This document shows, in pieces, positions 1 to 10,559 of a stretch of DNA of 64,000 nt (position 1 is the first letter of the stretch; every line of letters starts with the position of its first letter). Location of the stretch: assembly GCA_025769875.1 (NCBI GenBank), contig JAGFNK010000073.1, forward strand, positions 1 through 64,000, written 5' to 3'. The notes beneath the pieces are model-generated. The model was not told the DNA's origin, did no database searches, and saw only the letters and a program-made list of their open reading frames with translations. The position numbers and the translations under genes were made by a program. Source of the DNA: Russula earlei (taxonomy: Eukaryota; Basidiomycota; Agaricomycetes; Russulales; Russulaceae).

Positions 1-1064
1 GGGGGTGAGATTGTACTGGGTGGCAAGGGCAGTGTTGGGAGGGTTCTACCGCAAAAGTGTGGACGATGTGTGCACGAAGGCGGGGTAGTGAAGGTGTCTG
101 TGAATGCGCGATGAGCTAACTGGTCTGAGGTAGGGATGCGTCCAAGGTAGTCTTGATGATTCAAGTCGTGGAGGGGACGCCACTGCTCCTGGCGACGATT
201 GGTGGTAGGGAGGACGAAGTACTGGTGCGGATGGAAGCGAAATACTGTGCAGGGGGGGACGGTCGAGGAAGCCTTCAGGTAAGGGAGGACGGTCCGCTTG
301 CTGTTGCTCGTTCTGCGCTGGCGGGGGAGTGCCGACAGGGACAAAGTTGCCTGGGACAGGCTGGACAGTGGTAGGAGACGATGGGGGAGCCGTTGGGGAG
401 TACAAGAGGCTGAGGGGTGAGGATTGTGTCGACCGGATCGACGTCTTCAGTGAGGATGCGAAGAGCGGTGCGTGGAGTGGGCTGGAGAGGAGAAGGGAGA
501 CGCAGGGAGGTATTGACAAGAGTGGGGGAGTTGGGAGTAGACACTTGAGCGTTGGCTGGTCAATACAAGAATGATGAGAGACTGTCCAGATGTCAAGACA
601 CGTACTGCTGATCACTAAGGACTCAGGAGCAGGTGGGCAGGGGTCGGAACAGATGGTACGCGGCGTAAACAGCGTTGAACAGGAGGACGAGCCAAACGAC
701 TAGAAGATACCAGATGGGGACTGGTACGTGTTGCAGGAGGCAGAGGCGAAGAGTAGAGGCCAGTGCAGCGAGGGACTTTAAACAAGGTGGTCGTTGGAGA
801 GTACCTTGAAGACGAGGGAAGGCTTTAGACTGAGCAGTCGCAGGGGAGTACCCAGGAAGTGGAGAGTATCACAAATGGACAGTCTGACGACTGCCATGCT
901 TCATTGGGGCTTATATACAGTGTACAGGGTCGATTACAAAGCACTGGGACTATTCTAGACTCTTTGGTACCATCCAATAGGACTACAGAGGCATAAACTT
1001 GCTTATGCCAAGTTTCAGGCTTACTGAGCGCACTACTAATCATTGTGGAGCGATGACATCATTA

Positions 1065-1142
1065 TGATGTCACTGTGGGGCGCTTAGTGAGCCTATGAGG
1101 TCACTGTGGAGTCGCTCAGTCAGCCATGATGTCATTGGAGCC
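1065..1142. repeat. 31-bp tandem repeat, about 2.5 copies
   Basis: Units beginning TGATGTCACTGTGG, TGAGGTCACTGTGG and TGATGTCATTGG start at 1065, 1096 and 1127, an exact 31-bp period with mismatches. No gene is recognisable in 1-1400. A proline/serine-rich open frame on the minus strand (46-615) resembles no family I know and was not called. Confidence 0.6.
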
Positions 1143-1439
1143 TTGATGACGTCAGATGATTTATGCAACAGTTTCTAAGAGTTTGTGCCGCTGTTTCGGG
1201 TCCATGGTGGCTGGGTGGCCATGTGGCTGCCACGCGATGATTACGCGATTAGGAAACTGGTGCCTGGTCGTGTTAGAGTGCTTTTGCAATAGCAATATCT
1301 TGTACCACAGGAGGGATAGCCCAGAAAATGGAAGGGAGTCGGCAATGCAAAGTGAGAGAGGTCTTTCTTGAGTAAAATAGGACAATCCTTGGCCAGGACT
1401 TGGCCTTGGTTCGTAACAGCAGGCATCTCACATAAAGAA

Positions 1440-1960
1440 TAAAGAGTGGATCTTTGCTGACAAGATCTCTGGCGCCCAGTGATTGAGGACTTGCATCGGC
1501 TCCTCGTGCCACCACTTGTCACGGCCCTGCGTCCACGGAACTTCGTTCCCCATGTGCCTAAGAACGAGGACATGCTCAACATGCAGGCAGCCCTTCAGTG
1601 CCAAATCAACTGCTTTGGTTGTGATAGTCTTCTCACCGCGACGCCCTTGTTCGGCCGTCCACTCTGTCGTGTTTTCTGGCTTCTCTGCAGGGGCGAATCG
1701 TGACCGTATCAATGACTGCCAGAGCCGCATCATCCTTACGGCACCAATGCGTGCACACACGAGGAGGGCAGCAACCGCTTGCCATGCCAGAGGAAGGTAG
1801 ATAGAGACGGAATCACCTTTCTTGATGCCAAGAGATTTCAGTACATTGGCAACACTAGAAATGTCATGTGGCAATTCAGCATAGGGACCTCTCGACCTTT
1901 GTTGGGCTCATTGGCTTCGTAAATGATAGCGGTCTGGATAGATGAGCCATCTGACATGGA
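1440..1960 (-). pseudogene. Acetyl-CoA synthetase fragment, inverted inside and frameshifted
   Basis: Minus-strand reading gives the N-terminal part of acetyl-CoA synthetase (AMP-forming, acetate + ATP + CoA). From high to low coordinate the fragments are TAIIYEANEPNKG, VANVLKSLGIKKGDSVSIYL, LLVCARIGAV, then EQGRRGEKTI, HVEHVLVLR, WWHEE and EILSA. Between GAV and EQGRR the minus strand is nonsense. The plus strand there (about 1657-1742) reads HSVVFSGFSAG and RINDCQSRIILTA, exactly the missing family segment, so about 84 bp is inverted in place. The frame also breaks after YEANEPNKG and at EILSA/DPLFILY. The AMP-binding TSGSTGKPKG motif and the rest of the enzyme are absent. It is a dead fragment; the remainder of 1960-2820 holds nothing recognisable. 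Confidence 0.85.
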
Positions 1961-2826
1961 GATACCCGGAAATGGCTCTGATCAATCATAATCTATGGTG
2001 GTATGGACCTTGTTTGGATGTTTGAATGCCTAACGGTCAACACAGTTGTATGACACAGTCAGACCCACAGGGATGAGGCGACATGAGGGGTGGCGTGGGG
2101 CATATTACTTGTGTCAGCAGCGTCTCAGGCACTGGTGGTGTGGAGGCGGTTTGTGCTCCTCCTGAAGTGGCGAGTGACTGAGCTCAGGTCCGGGGCCTTC
2201 TTGGACAACGTGTGTTGCATGAGACTAAAACAACAGACAGGGTTGAGACCAAAATGGTGGCAGCGGACAAGCTGAGGTAACGGCTGCGAGCGAGACTGAA
2301 GCTGTGGAAGAAGCCAGACGAAGCTGACTTTGTAGGGGCTGGTTGGACTGAAGTAACAGTGGCTAGAGAAGACGAGGAGGAGACTGAGACTGCAGCAACT
2401 GGGATTGAGACAACTGGGGCAGATAAGGCCAGCAAGGCAGCACATGTGGCAAACAGAATGGCTGACAGAATTGAAACAACTAGAGACAGGGATAGTGTTG
2501 GTGACATAGACAGCTGGCGATGCTGAAATGACGGCGGCAGGCAATATGAAGACTCGGCTGATGAAGCAGGTGCCGATGGACGAGAGGCGGCAGTGGGCAG
2601 CACTGGGGACGTGATGGCGATGACTTGGCAAGGCAAAGAATGGAGTGGCTGATGAAGCTAAGATGGCTGACGATAAGGATATGGCAGGTGCGACAGATGC
2701 AGGGTTGATGGTGGATGGACGATGGACAAGGCTGAGTGAGACAGCACGAAAGGTCAGAGATAGAGATGTCCATTTTGGTCACAGCGTACCCAAAGAGGGA
2801 AAACTTTCAACACACCCATCACCGCC

Positions 2827-3900
2827 ATGGCTCAAGGCAAAGCAATCTCAGAAGAAGTGCAATGGATCATCATTCGTCTCAGTACAAACATGTCAGTGGA
2901 GGATATCTCCATGTATACAGATGTAAGTGTGCGAAAAGTTGAAGGGATCCTCGCCAACTTCAAGCACACTGGTGGTGTCAAACTTCCCTGCCAAGCGAAA
3001 CCTCTACTCCATCAGTCGCTTTGTGACTATGATGTCAAGGTATGTGGCACAAAAAATGTACTAGCACATTTTTTATTGAAATTGGACCCATACAGCACCT
3101 GTTGACAACTCTGAATAGCCCGCCAGATCTCTATCTTGATGAGTTGCATATGGAAATGTTAGAGACATGTGGGGTGTCGGTATCAGTGTCAACGATATGG
3201 AGGACACTTGTCAAGGCTGGCTATAGCTTGAAGAAGGTACGCACTTTTCCTTATGTACATTTCAAGCTTCTGATACACGACGGATAGCTCTCACGCACTG
3301 CACTTGAGCGTTGTGAAGAAAAGCGAGCTGCATTTGCTGCACGTATCAGAACCTAGCATCCAAATCAGATTATCTTTGTGGATGAGAGTTCTGTTGATCG
3401 CCGAACAACATACCGTGGACGAGCTTGGGCTATTCGTGGCAGGAAAGCCACGTGCAAGGCATTTTTCTGTCGAGGACGACGGTGAGTGACATGCCATCCA
3501 TAATGCCATGTAACTCATGATTTTCATGTGCCAGATATTCTGTCCTTCCTGCGTTATCTCTCAATGATGGTATTATACACTGTGACATCGTTGAAGGCTC
3601 TTTCGACACTGAGCTTTTCTGCACATTCATCAATCGCCTCTTGGATCATATGCAGCCATTTCTGGCCCCCAATTCAGTCATTGTTATGGACAATTGTCGA
3701 ATTCACAAGGACCCTGCCATTTTAGAGCTTATTGAATCTTGGTAAATTCTATTCACATCTATTGACAAGTGTTGACCTTCCTGTTCATATTTAGGGGCAT
3801 GTGTGTCAAATTTCTGCTGCCCTATTCCCCTGATTATAACCCAATTGAGCTGGCATTTTCTGCAATGAAGTACCTGTTCTCACATGACACGGCATGGCAA
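2827..3900 (+). pseudogene. Tc1/mariner-like transposase with nonsense codon
   Basis: A DDE transposase of the Tc1/mariner type. Exons join across introns 3040-3095, 3237-3287, 3482-3534 and 3742-3794, all GT-AG and 51-56 bp. An N-terminal helix-turn-helix part (VEDISMYTDVSVRKVEGIL) is followed by the catalytic core: first Asp in FVDESSVDRRTTYRG, second Asp in VIVMDNCRIH, and Glu in YSPDYNPIELAF. An in-frame TAG at 3354-3356 sits just before HPNQIIFVDESS, where the family normally has a sense codon; CAG to TAG is the simplest explanation. Homology fades after SHDTAW near 3897, so the C-terminus is lost or changed. I found no terminal inverted repeats. The element is probably inactive. Confidence 0.8.
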
Positions 3901-4980
3901 GTACTGAGTGGCATCGCTGCCCCAAGTTTCTTCCCTTCCCCTGTCTCCCCTCTCCGCAGTCTCCGACCGTCCTCTATTTTCATATCTTTTTCTTCATGTG
4001 GTCGGTCCTTTTTTTTTTCTCTCTCAGCTGCTTTCTGACCCATGAACATGCTTTAGGCCCCATTCCGTGGGTGTAGATACTTGCTTCCAAGTCTCTATTT
4101 CGCTTATGCCTGACCGTTTCTCTTGCACCTCGACTTTCCAAACCATCACCACCTCCCCCTCCAACGGATGCCAAGGAAGATGAGTCAACCGCACCTGCGG
4201 CTTGAAATGAGGCAAGCCTTGCTCCTCACCTTTGTCTATCGCCTCACTTTGTTCTGACTGCCCCCACAGACCAACAAAAAAAAGACGTGCTATGGAAAAT
4301 GCTGTTCTCTCTTCCTGCAACTCGCCTCACATCGATCATAACCTTGTCCATCAATACCCTCCTGATCTTGTTCACCACAGACTTTGTCATTGCACCGCTC
4401 ATTGATTCTGCCACTGATGTCATCTCTACATGCATTTGGGCAGTCTATCCAGACGCCGTCAAAGTTGTCATCCAATATCCTCTCTCTGGTGCCAATGCGA
4501 CTGAACATGATGTCCTCCTCCTTTGGCATCCCGCCACCGCTGCTTCTGCCAAGTCATGGACGGATGGCCAAACTCTTCATCTGCAACCTGAGTGGACAAG
4601 CTGACCAAGCTCTGGCCCTCCAATAAATACGAATGTGTGTATACGTCCCCCACGCTCTCCGATCACATGGTGGACCTGCTCCTGATGGCCTTGTTCAGAT
4701 GTCTTGGCGCATACAAACAAGACCGTCCTGCTTTACCCACCCTCTCCCATCCACTTCCGCACCTTCCCAGATCCGCGTCTCCCGACAGGCTCCCACTTCC
4801 GCTTTGTCATATCCTCGTGCCTTAAGCCCAACTTTCCTTACGCACCGCTCCTCACACATTCACGTGCGATCACAATTCGCTACCTCCCATGAACACCTCA
4901 AGTGTGCCCTTCTCACATGCTACAGTTGTAAATAGTTGTATCATGTCATGTTTTCAGCTGTAGAGCAAATGTAATCTTAT
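3901..4980. other. Pyrimidine-rich stretch without recognisable gene
   Basis: This region is C/T-rich on the plus strand, with several short overlapping open frames. The longest (4287-4604, plus, 105 codons) has a hydrophobic N-terminus and matches no family I know. It may be remnants of the element carrying the upstream transposase, but nothing shows this directly. Confidence 0.3.
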
Positions 4981-4994
4981 CATGCTTAGGGTCG

Positions 4995-5612
4995 GCACCC
5001 CACAATGTGAAATTGAAACCCAATTATTTGGCTGCCTTTAGATACAGTACATGAGGTTCTGATGTCCAAGTTTCAAGGCAATCCATTGAGAAATAGTTGA
5101 GATATGGCTGTTCGAAATTTCGCATGCAGATGGGCACCCAAAATTCGAAACTTCAAGAACTGAATATTAGGCTCCCATATTTTACGTTGCACCTAGATAC
5201 TGGTATATAAGGTTCTACGTTCCAGGTTTCAAGGCAATCTATTGAGAAACGGTTGAGATAAGGCAGTTCGAAATTTCACACTCAGATTGCACCCAAAAAT
5301 CGAAACTTCAAGAACTGATAATTATGCCCCAACTCTTGGGCTGCAACTAGATACAGGACATGAGATCCCACTGTCGAAGTTTCAAGTAAATCTGTTGAGA
5401 AACAGTTGAGATATGGCAGTTCAAAGTTTTGCACTCATGTCAGCACCCAAAAATCAACATCTCAAGAACTGAATATTAGACTCCCATATTTTTGCTGCAC
5501 CTAGATATAGTATATAAGGTTCTACTGGCAAAATTTCAAGGCAATCTGTTGAGAAAATGTTGAGATATAGCAGTTTTAATTTCACACTTGAAATGACATC
5601 CAAAAATGGCAA
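4995..5612. repeat. Degenerate ~154-bp tandem array, four units
   Basis: The core TTTCAAG(G)CAATCT.TTGAGAAA recurs at about 5071, 5227, 5380 and 5534, giving spacings of 156, 153 and 154 bp. Each core is followed by GTTGAGATA.GGCAGTT and by CACCCAAAAAT and AACT(T)CAAGAACTGA.TATT, and preceded by TAGATA.AG.A.ATGAG/AAGGTTC. The units are clearly homologous but diverged, with no conserved reading frame. The 3' side (5613-7080) has no gene I can name, only short C-rich open frames. Confidence 0.8.
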
Positions 5613-7205
5613 GTGCAAGGTCACGTGAAAACGACAGTAAAACCTTGAAAAATTTGTTGTGTACTTTGAGGACCATGCAGCTACAACCATGACTGCACTG
5701 AACAGCTTTATCCCAATAGATGTCCATCAAGCCCTCCTCCCAGATCCCAGTTGTGAGGCATCAAAAACACTTCACGAGCTTGTTACAGTTGTAAGGTGTG
5801 TGAGCCTGGTGGCCAGGAAACGCACCTGACTTGTACCATCTCCCTCCCTCACCACACGTTCACCCTCCCTTCGCCCTTCATATCCTCTTCCTTTCCTTCT
5901 CTCTTATGCACTCGCCTCTTGATGACATCCCTGCTGCGGTCCTTGCCCCATGTCAGCAGACTATGGCAACGTCTCAAGTCGATCGCCATCAACGTCACTC
6001 GCCTCGGCTCCAGCCCACTCATCCCTCAAGCATCATCCTCGCCCACCACATGTCCACGCACGGACAAGAATGACACACGTATGTTGTCATCAACGTGCTA
6101 CACAAGGGCTCGTTGCCCATAGCATCTCGCCCCCAACATCATTGCCTCATGCTCGCGGATTCGCTATTTAAGTTGCTACCATCCTGTACAGTAGCTTAGG
6201 GAATCAAATCAAGAGCTTCTGCATCTGCCTTAACCTTCTCATGTGCCAAAGAACACCCCAACTCCCTCAAAATCTCCCGCTTCTCTTTCAAGAACACACA
6301 CACACTCTCTCTCTCTCACATGCGCATCACATTCCGGGTACAATCCCTGCTTGCTCTCAGCTCCTCCCTGTCCGTACCCACCCTTGGATCAAGCCCCACG
6401 AACTCCCCAGGCCCCGACCTGGCACGCTATACAGTGGACCCCAATGTTTTGGGTGGAGATCACACAGCCATGTTCCCGAGGTGGTGTGCCCCACCATGCA
6501 CCTCCTACACTTACTTCCCTCAAACAAATGGAGGACCTTGAAGAGAGAGCTATTGATATTCAATGGTGATGACAGCGAAGTTCCCATGACAGACATCATT
6601 TCTGCGCATACACAACTTGAATGCTCCGACTCTATGGATTGCAATGATGATGACGAGCTGTACATACCGGGAGAAGAAGGTGGCCTTGTTATAACTGCAA
6701 ATGCAGAGTGCTTCAGTGGAGTCTGTTCATGGTGAGGTAGTTGATACAACTCAGGCTAGTCAAGCTGTAGAAGGACATGGTAAGCATAAGAAGTGTGCAA
6801 ACATCCTCTATTCCTCCAAATTTTGGGTCGCAAATGATGTGAGCAACACAGACAACAAGTAGATAGAATTTAGGCACTTGTTTATAATAAATAAATGAAT
6901 ATTCCCATTTAGGAAATTTTTTAATGATTTTTGTCACAGTCTTCATAACTGGTTGTGACCTGTGACCTGAGCCATATCTCTTCTCTTCAGAGGGGGCATG
7001 TGATGCGTGACTGAAGAGTTGGTCATATTAGTACATAGTCACAACCTGCCTTAGGCCGTTTTTTTTTTTCTAGCCAGTTATGGGCGTTACCTTCACACTC
7101 GAGAGTTGATCGCAAGGGATGGTTATGGTGTCTTCAAATATTACATCGGAGTTTAGTTCAAACACACAAAACATGGTACACAAGCAGAAGCAAAGCTACA
7201 TGCAA

Positions 7206-7755
7206 ACAATTGTTGTAAATTCCCGAGCGCAAGTGAACTTGATCGCGAGCGCACAAGAATGAGTGAGTTGTCCCCTCAGTCGATACATATACCCGTACCA
7301 TTAGGCCACCCTAAGTGGATTTAGCTATTTACAACAATTAGTGCCTAGACTAATTAACTAGTCTGGATGTCTATTGGCTCGATCATTGTCCCGTTTCTTG
7401 CATACCCTTCGTCCGCGGAGTTATAGAATCCGCACCTGTTTCCTACTTATATGAGTAGACAAAATACTTACCTTCCCTCAGTGATCGCTTACGCACGTGA
7501 GTCACTGAGGTATGTTCTTTTAGCTACCCTTTTCTTATGTTCCATAAGAGCTCATACCTGGATAGCACAGTCATTGCTTATTCAGGTAATATATCTTCAG
7601 TGATCGCTTACGTGCGTGAGTCACTGAGCACAGTCATTGCTTATTCAGCGACCCTCGCGAGTGCGAACGTGCAGGCCTCCCCTCGGACGCGGCACTCACT
7701 CACAAAAACTGTCATTTCTCCCACTCTCATTAAACGACATAGTTTCTACAACAAT
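7206..7755. mobile_element. Solo LTR (7211-7750) with 5-bp target duplication ACAAT
   Basis: A 540-bp segment starts TGTTGTAAAT (7211) and ends TTTCTACA (7750), with TG...CA ends typical of retrotransposon LTRs. It is flanked directly by ACAAT at 7206-7210 and again at 7751-7755. The flanks (CACACAAAACA...GCAGAAG and CACGAGTT) are homologous to 11985-12085. There the same site is empty and contains ACAAT once, within TTTTACAATCTCAACC. No internal gag/pol sequence is present, so this is a recombined solo LTR. It contains two palindromic motifs (listed separately). Confidence 0.75.
7477..7648. repeat. Twin palindromic motifs and a 21-bp direct repeat in the LTR
   Basis: A 33-bp motif of form CTCAGTGA-N17-TCACTGAG occupies 7477-7509 and recurs with small changes at 7597-7628. 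Both copies share the core ATCGCTTACG. A 21-bp sequence GCACAGTCATTGCTTATTC(AG) is exactly repeated at 7565-7585 and 7628-7648. The arrangement could be LTR promoter/enhancer repeats; that role is inference. Confidence 0.65.
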
Positions 7756-7854
7756 ATTAACCAGCACCGACACGAGTTAAATGTACAGAGTTGAATGTGT
7801 AGTGGTGTAGGGCTGGGAGAGTGGTTCATTTTCTGGCTTGATTCCGATTCATCC

Positions 7855-8426
7855 TCAATTCTCGGGCTAAACAATATTCCGTTGTACATGGATTAGAGAC
7901 GGCAGGTCGATGTCTGGAAGCATGACAACTTACGGCCTTCGAGATGTCGGACGATATGTCAATTATGTCGGTGATGATTGTACCCTTAGTATACTTGAAG
8001 GAAAAGAGCGGTGTCCCCAGGAGGCTCTGGCAGGTATATGTTCCAGGCTCCTTGAAGGTTATGTTATGCCCATGTTGTAAGTCGACCCTATCAGGCTCCG
8101 GACCGTCTGGGAGAATCACCATGACGGTGATACCAGACCGATTGTTGAAGCTGACGCTTCCCCCCTAATATGAGGTTGAGGAGATTAGATATTTTGATCA
8201 ACGGGCTTTCAAGGATGCTTACAATAGCAATGCCATTGAGGTTGATAAAGAAAGAACCCTTATCGTATGTGAAGGAATAAACTGGGTCAGGCCCGTCCTT
8301 GACGCTATACATTCCAGTGTCCATATAGGTTCTAATATTCCCGGTTGGGAATGTGTCCTGCCGACCGTCCGGCAAAACCAAGGTGATATTGGAACCAGAA
8401 TTATTCTTGAAGGTGACGTCTGACAT
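7855..8426 (-). CDS. Two-repeat small beta-rich protein, copy A
   Basis: A protein of unknown family, about 150 aa, cytosolic by lack of a signal peptide. Exons on the minus strand: 8223-8426 (68 codons), 7934-8164 (77 codons) and 7855-7866 (last codons and TGA); introns 8165-8222 and 7867-7933. Exon 1 encodes repeat 1 (MSDVTFKNNSG..., then LVLPDGRQDTFPTGNIRTY). Exon 2 encodes repeat 2 (VSFNNRSG..., VILPDG, GTYTCQ, FSFKYTKGTI). The pattern NNSG-x-LPDG-x-NIRTY-x-Y-x-F-x-KGS is shared by both repeats and by copies B and C at 9.4 and 12.2 kb. A conserved 5'-UTR intron appears to end ...CATATCAG right before the ATG. Function is unknown; alternating polar and hydrophobic residues suggest beta strands. 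Confidence 0.65.
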
Positions 8427-9251
8427 CTGATATGAAGTTGAACATAAAGGGATGCTACGACAGGAGAAGGCTGTAGAACACCAACTCGGACAAGGTCGAG
8501 ATTCAACTGAAACGTTAGATGGCTGCAGGAGAAATAAATCACTAATGGGAGAGACTGGATGGCAAGTGAAGGACGTACACGGCTGGCTGGAATGTGGGAA
8601 CTGGGTTGTTGGATAGTCAGATGGGAGGTGTCTGCGCGTTTCTTTATTCGTTCCCAGCATACCCTCTAAAGTCGTTCTGCCTTGCGGTATCAATACGGTG
8701 AATAAATTGAGATGTGTTTATACAATAAGACGGATCACGGAATCCACTTCCGCGACAAACAGATTGCGTCGTCATCGTTTACGTCAGATCATTCCATCGA
8801 TGAGATATATCTCATTCCGATCCGTGGAACATAGCAGTGTTTCCAGATTTTAGTCCTGCATTGTGCAGAAGAGTCATCCTACTCATCGCGTAAGTATTAC
8901 CCACCCATGGACGAACTTAACGATGCCAGTAGGGCCGTTCTTTGTTGTCGCGACTTTTAGCCTCGGCCATAACCGGTTGGAAACTCAATGACTGAACTTA
9001 GTTTTACATTTTCAAGGGGAAAAACACGTTATCGTTTATTATATATTTTGTTACCCAGGCGCACGTTTCATTTTCCATTTCTTTTTTTCCGTTTCAGTAC
9101 AGTATGCGCGCTCTTTCTAACCCCTCCTCACCTCACAGCGACAGCAAAGCCAGGACCATGGCGATGACACAGCCGTCAAGCTGGGCCTCAAATGATTCAC
9201 TGTGAAACGAGTGTTCGCGCGACCAGGGATTTTCGCGCTTGACCAGCGTGC

Positions 9252-9258
9252 GTTTTCA

Positions 9259-9305
<47 letters not shown>

Positions 9306-9306
9306 C
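9252..9306. repeat. (TTTTCG)n hexanucleotide microsatellite
   Basis: About nine TTTTCG units, the first imperfect. It lies where exon 2 of copy B of the two-repeat gene should be, so repeat expansion or associated deletion may have removed that exon. Translation of the array gives only an artificial Asn-Glu or Phe-Arg run. Confidence 0.9.
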
Positions 9307-9419
9307 GCGTTCTCTTTCCCCTCTTCTATTCCCCAAGTGCAACAGCCCATTGTCCCATTTCACAAGACAAGACTCCAAGTTTCTGTCTGTGACTCGCCAG
9401 TTCCCTCTGGCCTTCTCTT

Positions 9420-9628
9420 TATGGGACTTACGATAGCAACGCCGGTAAGGTCGGTAAAGAGAGAACCCTTATCCTTTGTGAGGGACACAATTGGGCCCGA
9501 CCCGTACTTGACATCATACTTTCCAACGTCCGTATAATATTCCCGGTTGGGAACGTGTCTCGTTGACCGTCCGGCAAAATCAAGGTGAGAGGGGCACCAG
9601 AATTGTTCCTGAAGGTGACCTCGGACAT
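9420..9628 (-). pseudogene. Two-repeat protein, copy B, broken
   Basis: The minus-strand start at 9628 gives MSEVTFRNNSGAPLTLILPD and DTFPTGN as in the intact copies. The frame then shifts: the conserved AGAACC before TAT is shortened, about 5 bp lost. The continuation YTDVGKYDVKYGSG...KDKGSLFTDLTGVAI lies in another frame, up to the conserved GTAAGT donor near 9432. No second exon follows; in its place are unrelated sequence and the TTTTCG microsatellite. The upstream region (9640-10450) is colinear with that of copy C, so B and C come from one segmental duplication. Confidence 0.75.
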
Positions 9629-9639
9629 CTGATATGAAG

Positions 9640-10450
9640 ATGAAGTTGGGGATACAACGACTGGAGAAGGTAGTAGAACACCAACCTGTACAAAGGCAAG
9701 ATTGAACTAAACGTTAAGATGGTTGCAGGAGAAATGCTATGATACATGTCCGACGGTCAGACTAATGGGAGAGACTGGAAGGGAAGTGACGCACAAGGCT
9801 GACTGGGATGCAGGACCTACTAGTAAGTTGTTGGATAGTCAGATGGGGAGGCGTTTGCATGTCTCTTTATATATTTGCAGCATATGTTCAAACTCCTTCC
9901 GCTCCAAGGACCATCGATATATTGAATAGAGCAAGATATTATCGTACCATAAGATGGACTCCACTCGACAAACCGATTGCGCCGTCGCTCCTTTAGGTCA
10001 ACAAATCATCCCAACAATGACAAGCATAACATATATCCCGCCTTCATTCCGTAGGATGTAGCAGTGTCTCCAGATTTCAGTCCAATGCCGTCGCAAATAC
10101 CTCTGATCGTTTCAACTATCCTAGTCGTCTATGGGGTACGTAGGTAAGTCAGATTGCACTGACCGCGAATATTGCATAGTCAACACTGGGCTAACTATGT
10201 TGATAGTTGGCTTGCATATTCGCCATAGCAGGCTCTATCATGAAAGCTGTCTCGGTAACGACACGGGACACAATATCGCAATATGAAACCCCTACCGTAA
10301 GATAGTATTCTCGCGGGTCAGTGCACTCATTTCAGGACAACCCTTGAATTGAGCCGTATTAACCGAGATTTCAAATCTCGTGGAAAGATGAATAGGCCGT
10401 GGGATAAAGCCGTAGAAAAACCGTACCACAATCGACGCTGTTCCGAGTTC
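9640..10450. repeat. Duplicated upstream segment (pairs with 12720-13500)
   Basis: Blocks such as GTAGAACACCAACCTGTACAA, GCGCCGTCGCTCCTTTAGGT and ATCCTAGTCGTCTATG occur in the same order here and at 12720-13500, with indels. Parts are also recognisable at 8440-8900 upstream of copy A. The segment is the 5' flank of the two-repeat genes. No gene of its own was identified in either copy. Confidence 0.7.
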
Positions 10451-10559
10451 GAGAACCATGGGAAATGTACAATATTGTCATCATCACGGCTAACGAGACG
10501 ATTTATGTCTCGGGGGCATTCGTTAACAACCCAACTTACCCTTGCCATAGAATGTATGT

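Noticed and set aside
2125..2636. 150-170-codon minus-strand frames rich in Ser/Ala/Val
   Set aside because: Low-complexity reading of a GAC/ACT-rich repeat-like stretch; two frames are open at once and neither resembles a family.
7477..7648. CRISPR-like array
   Set aside because: Only two palindromic units with a non-spacer repeat between them, in eukaryotic LTR DNA.
9117..9350. Frames with (NE)n or (FR)n runs
   Set aside because: Pure translation of the TTTTCG microsatellite.
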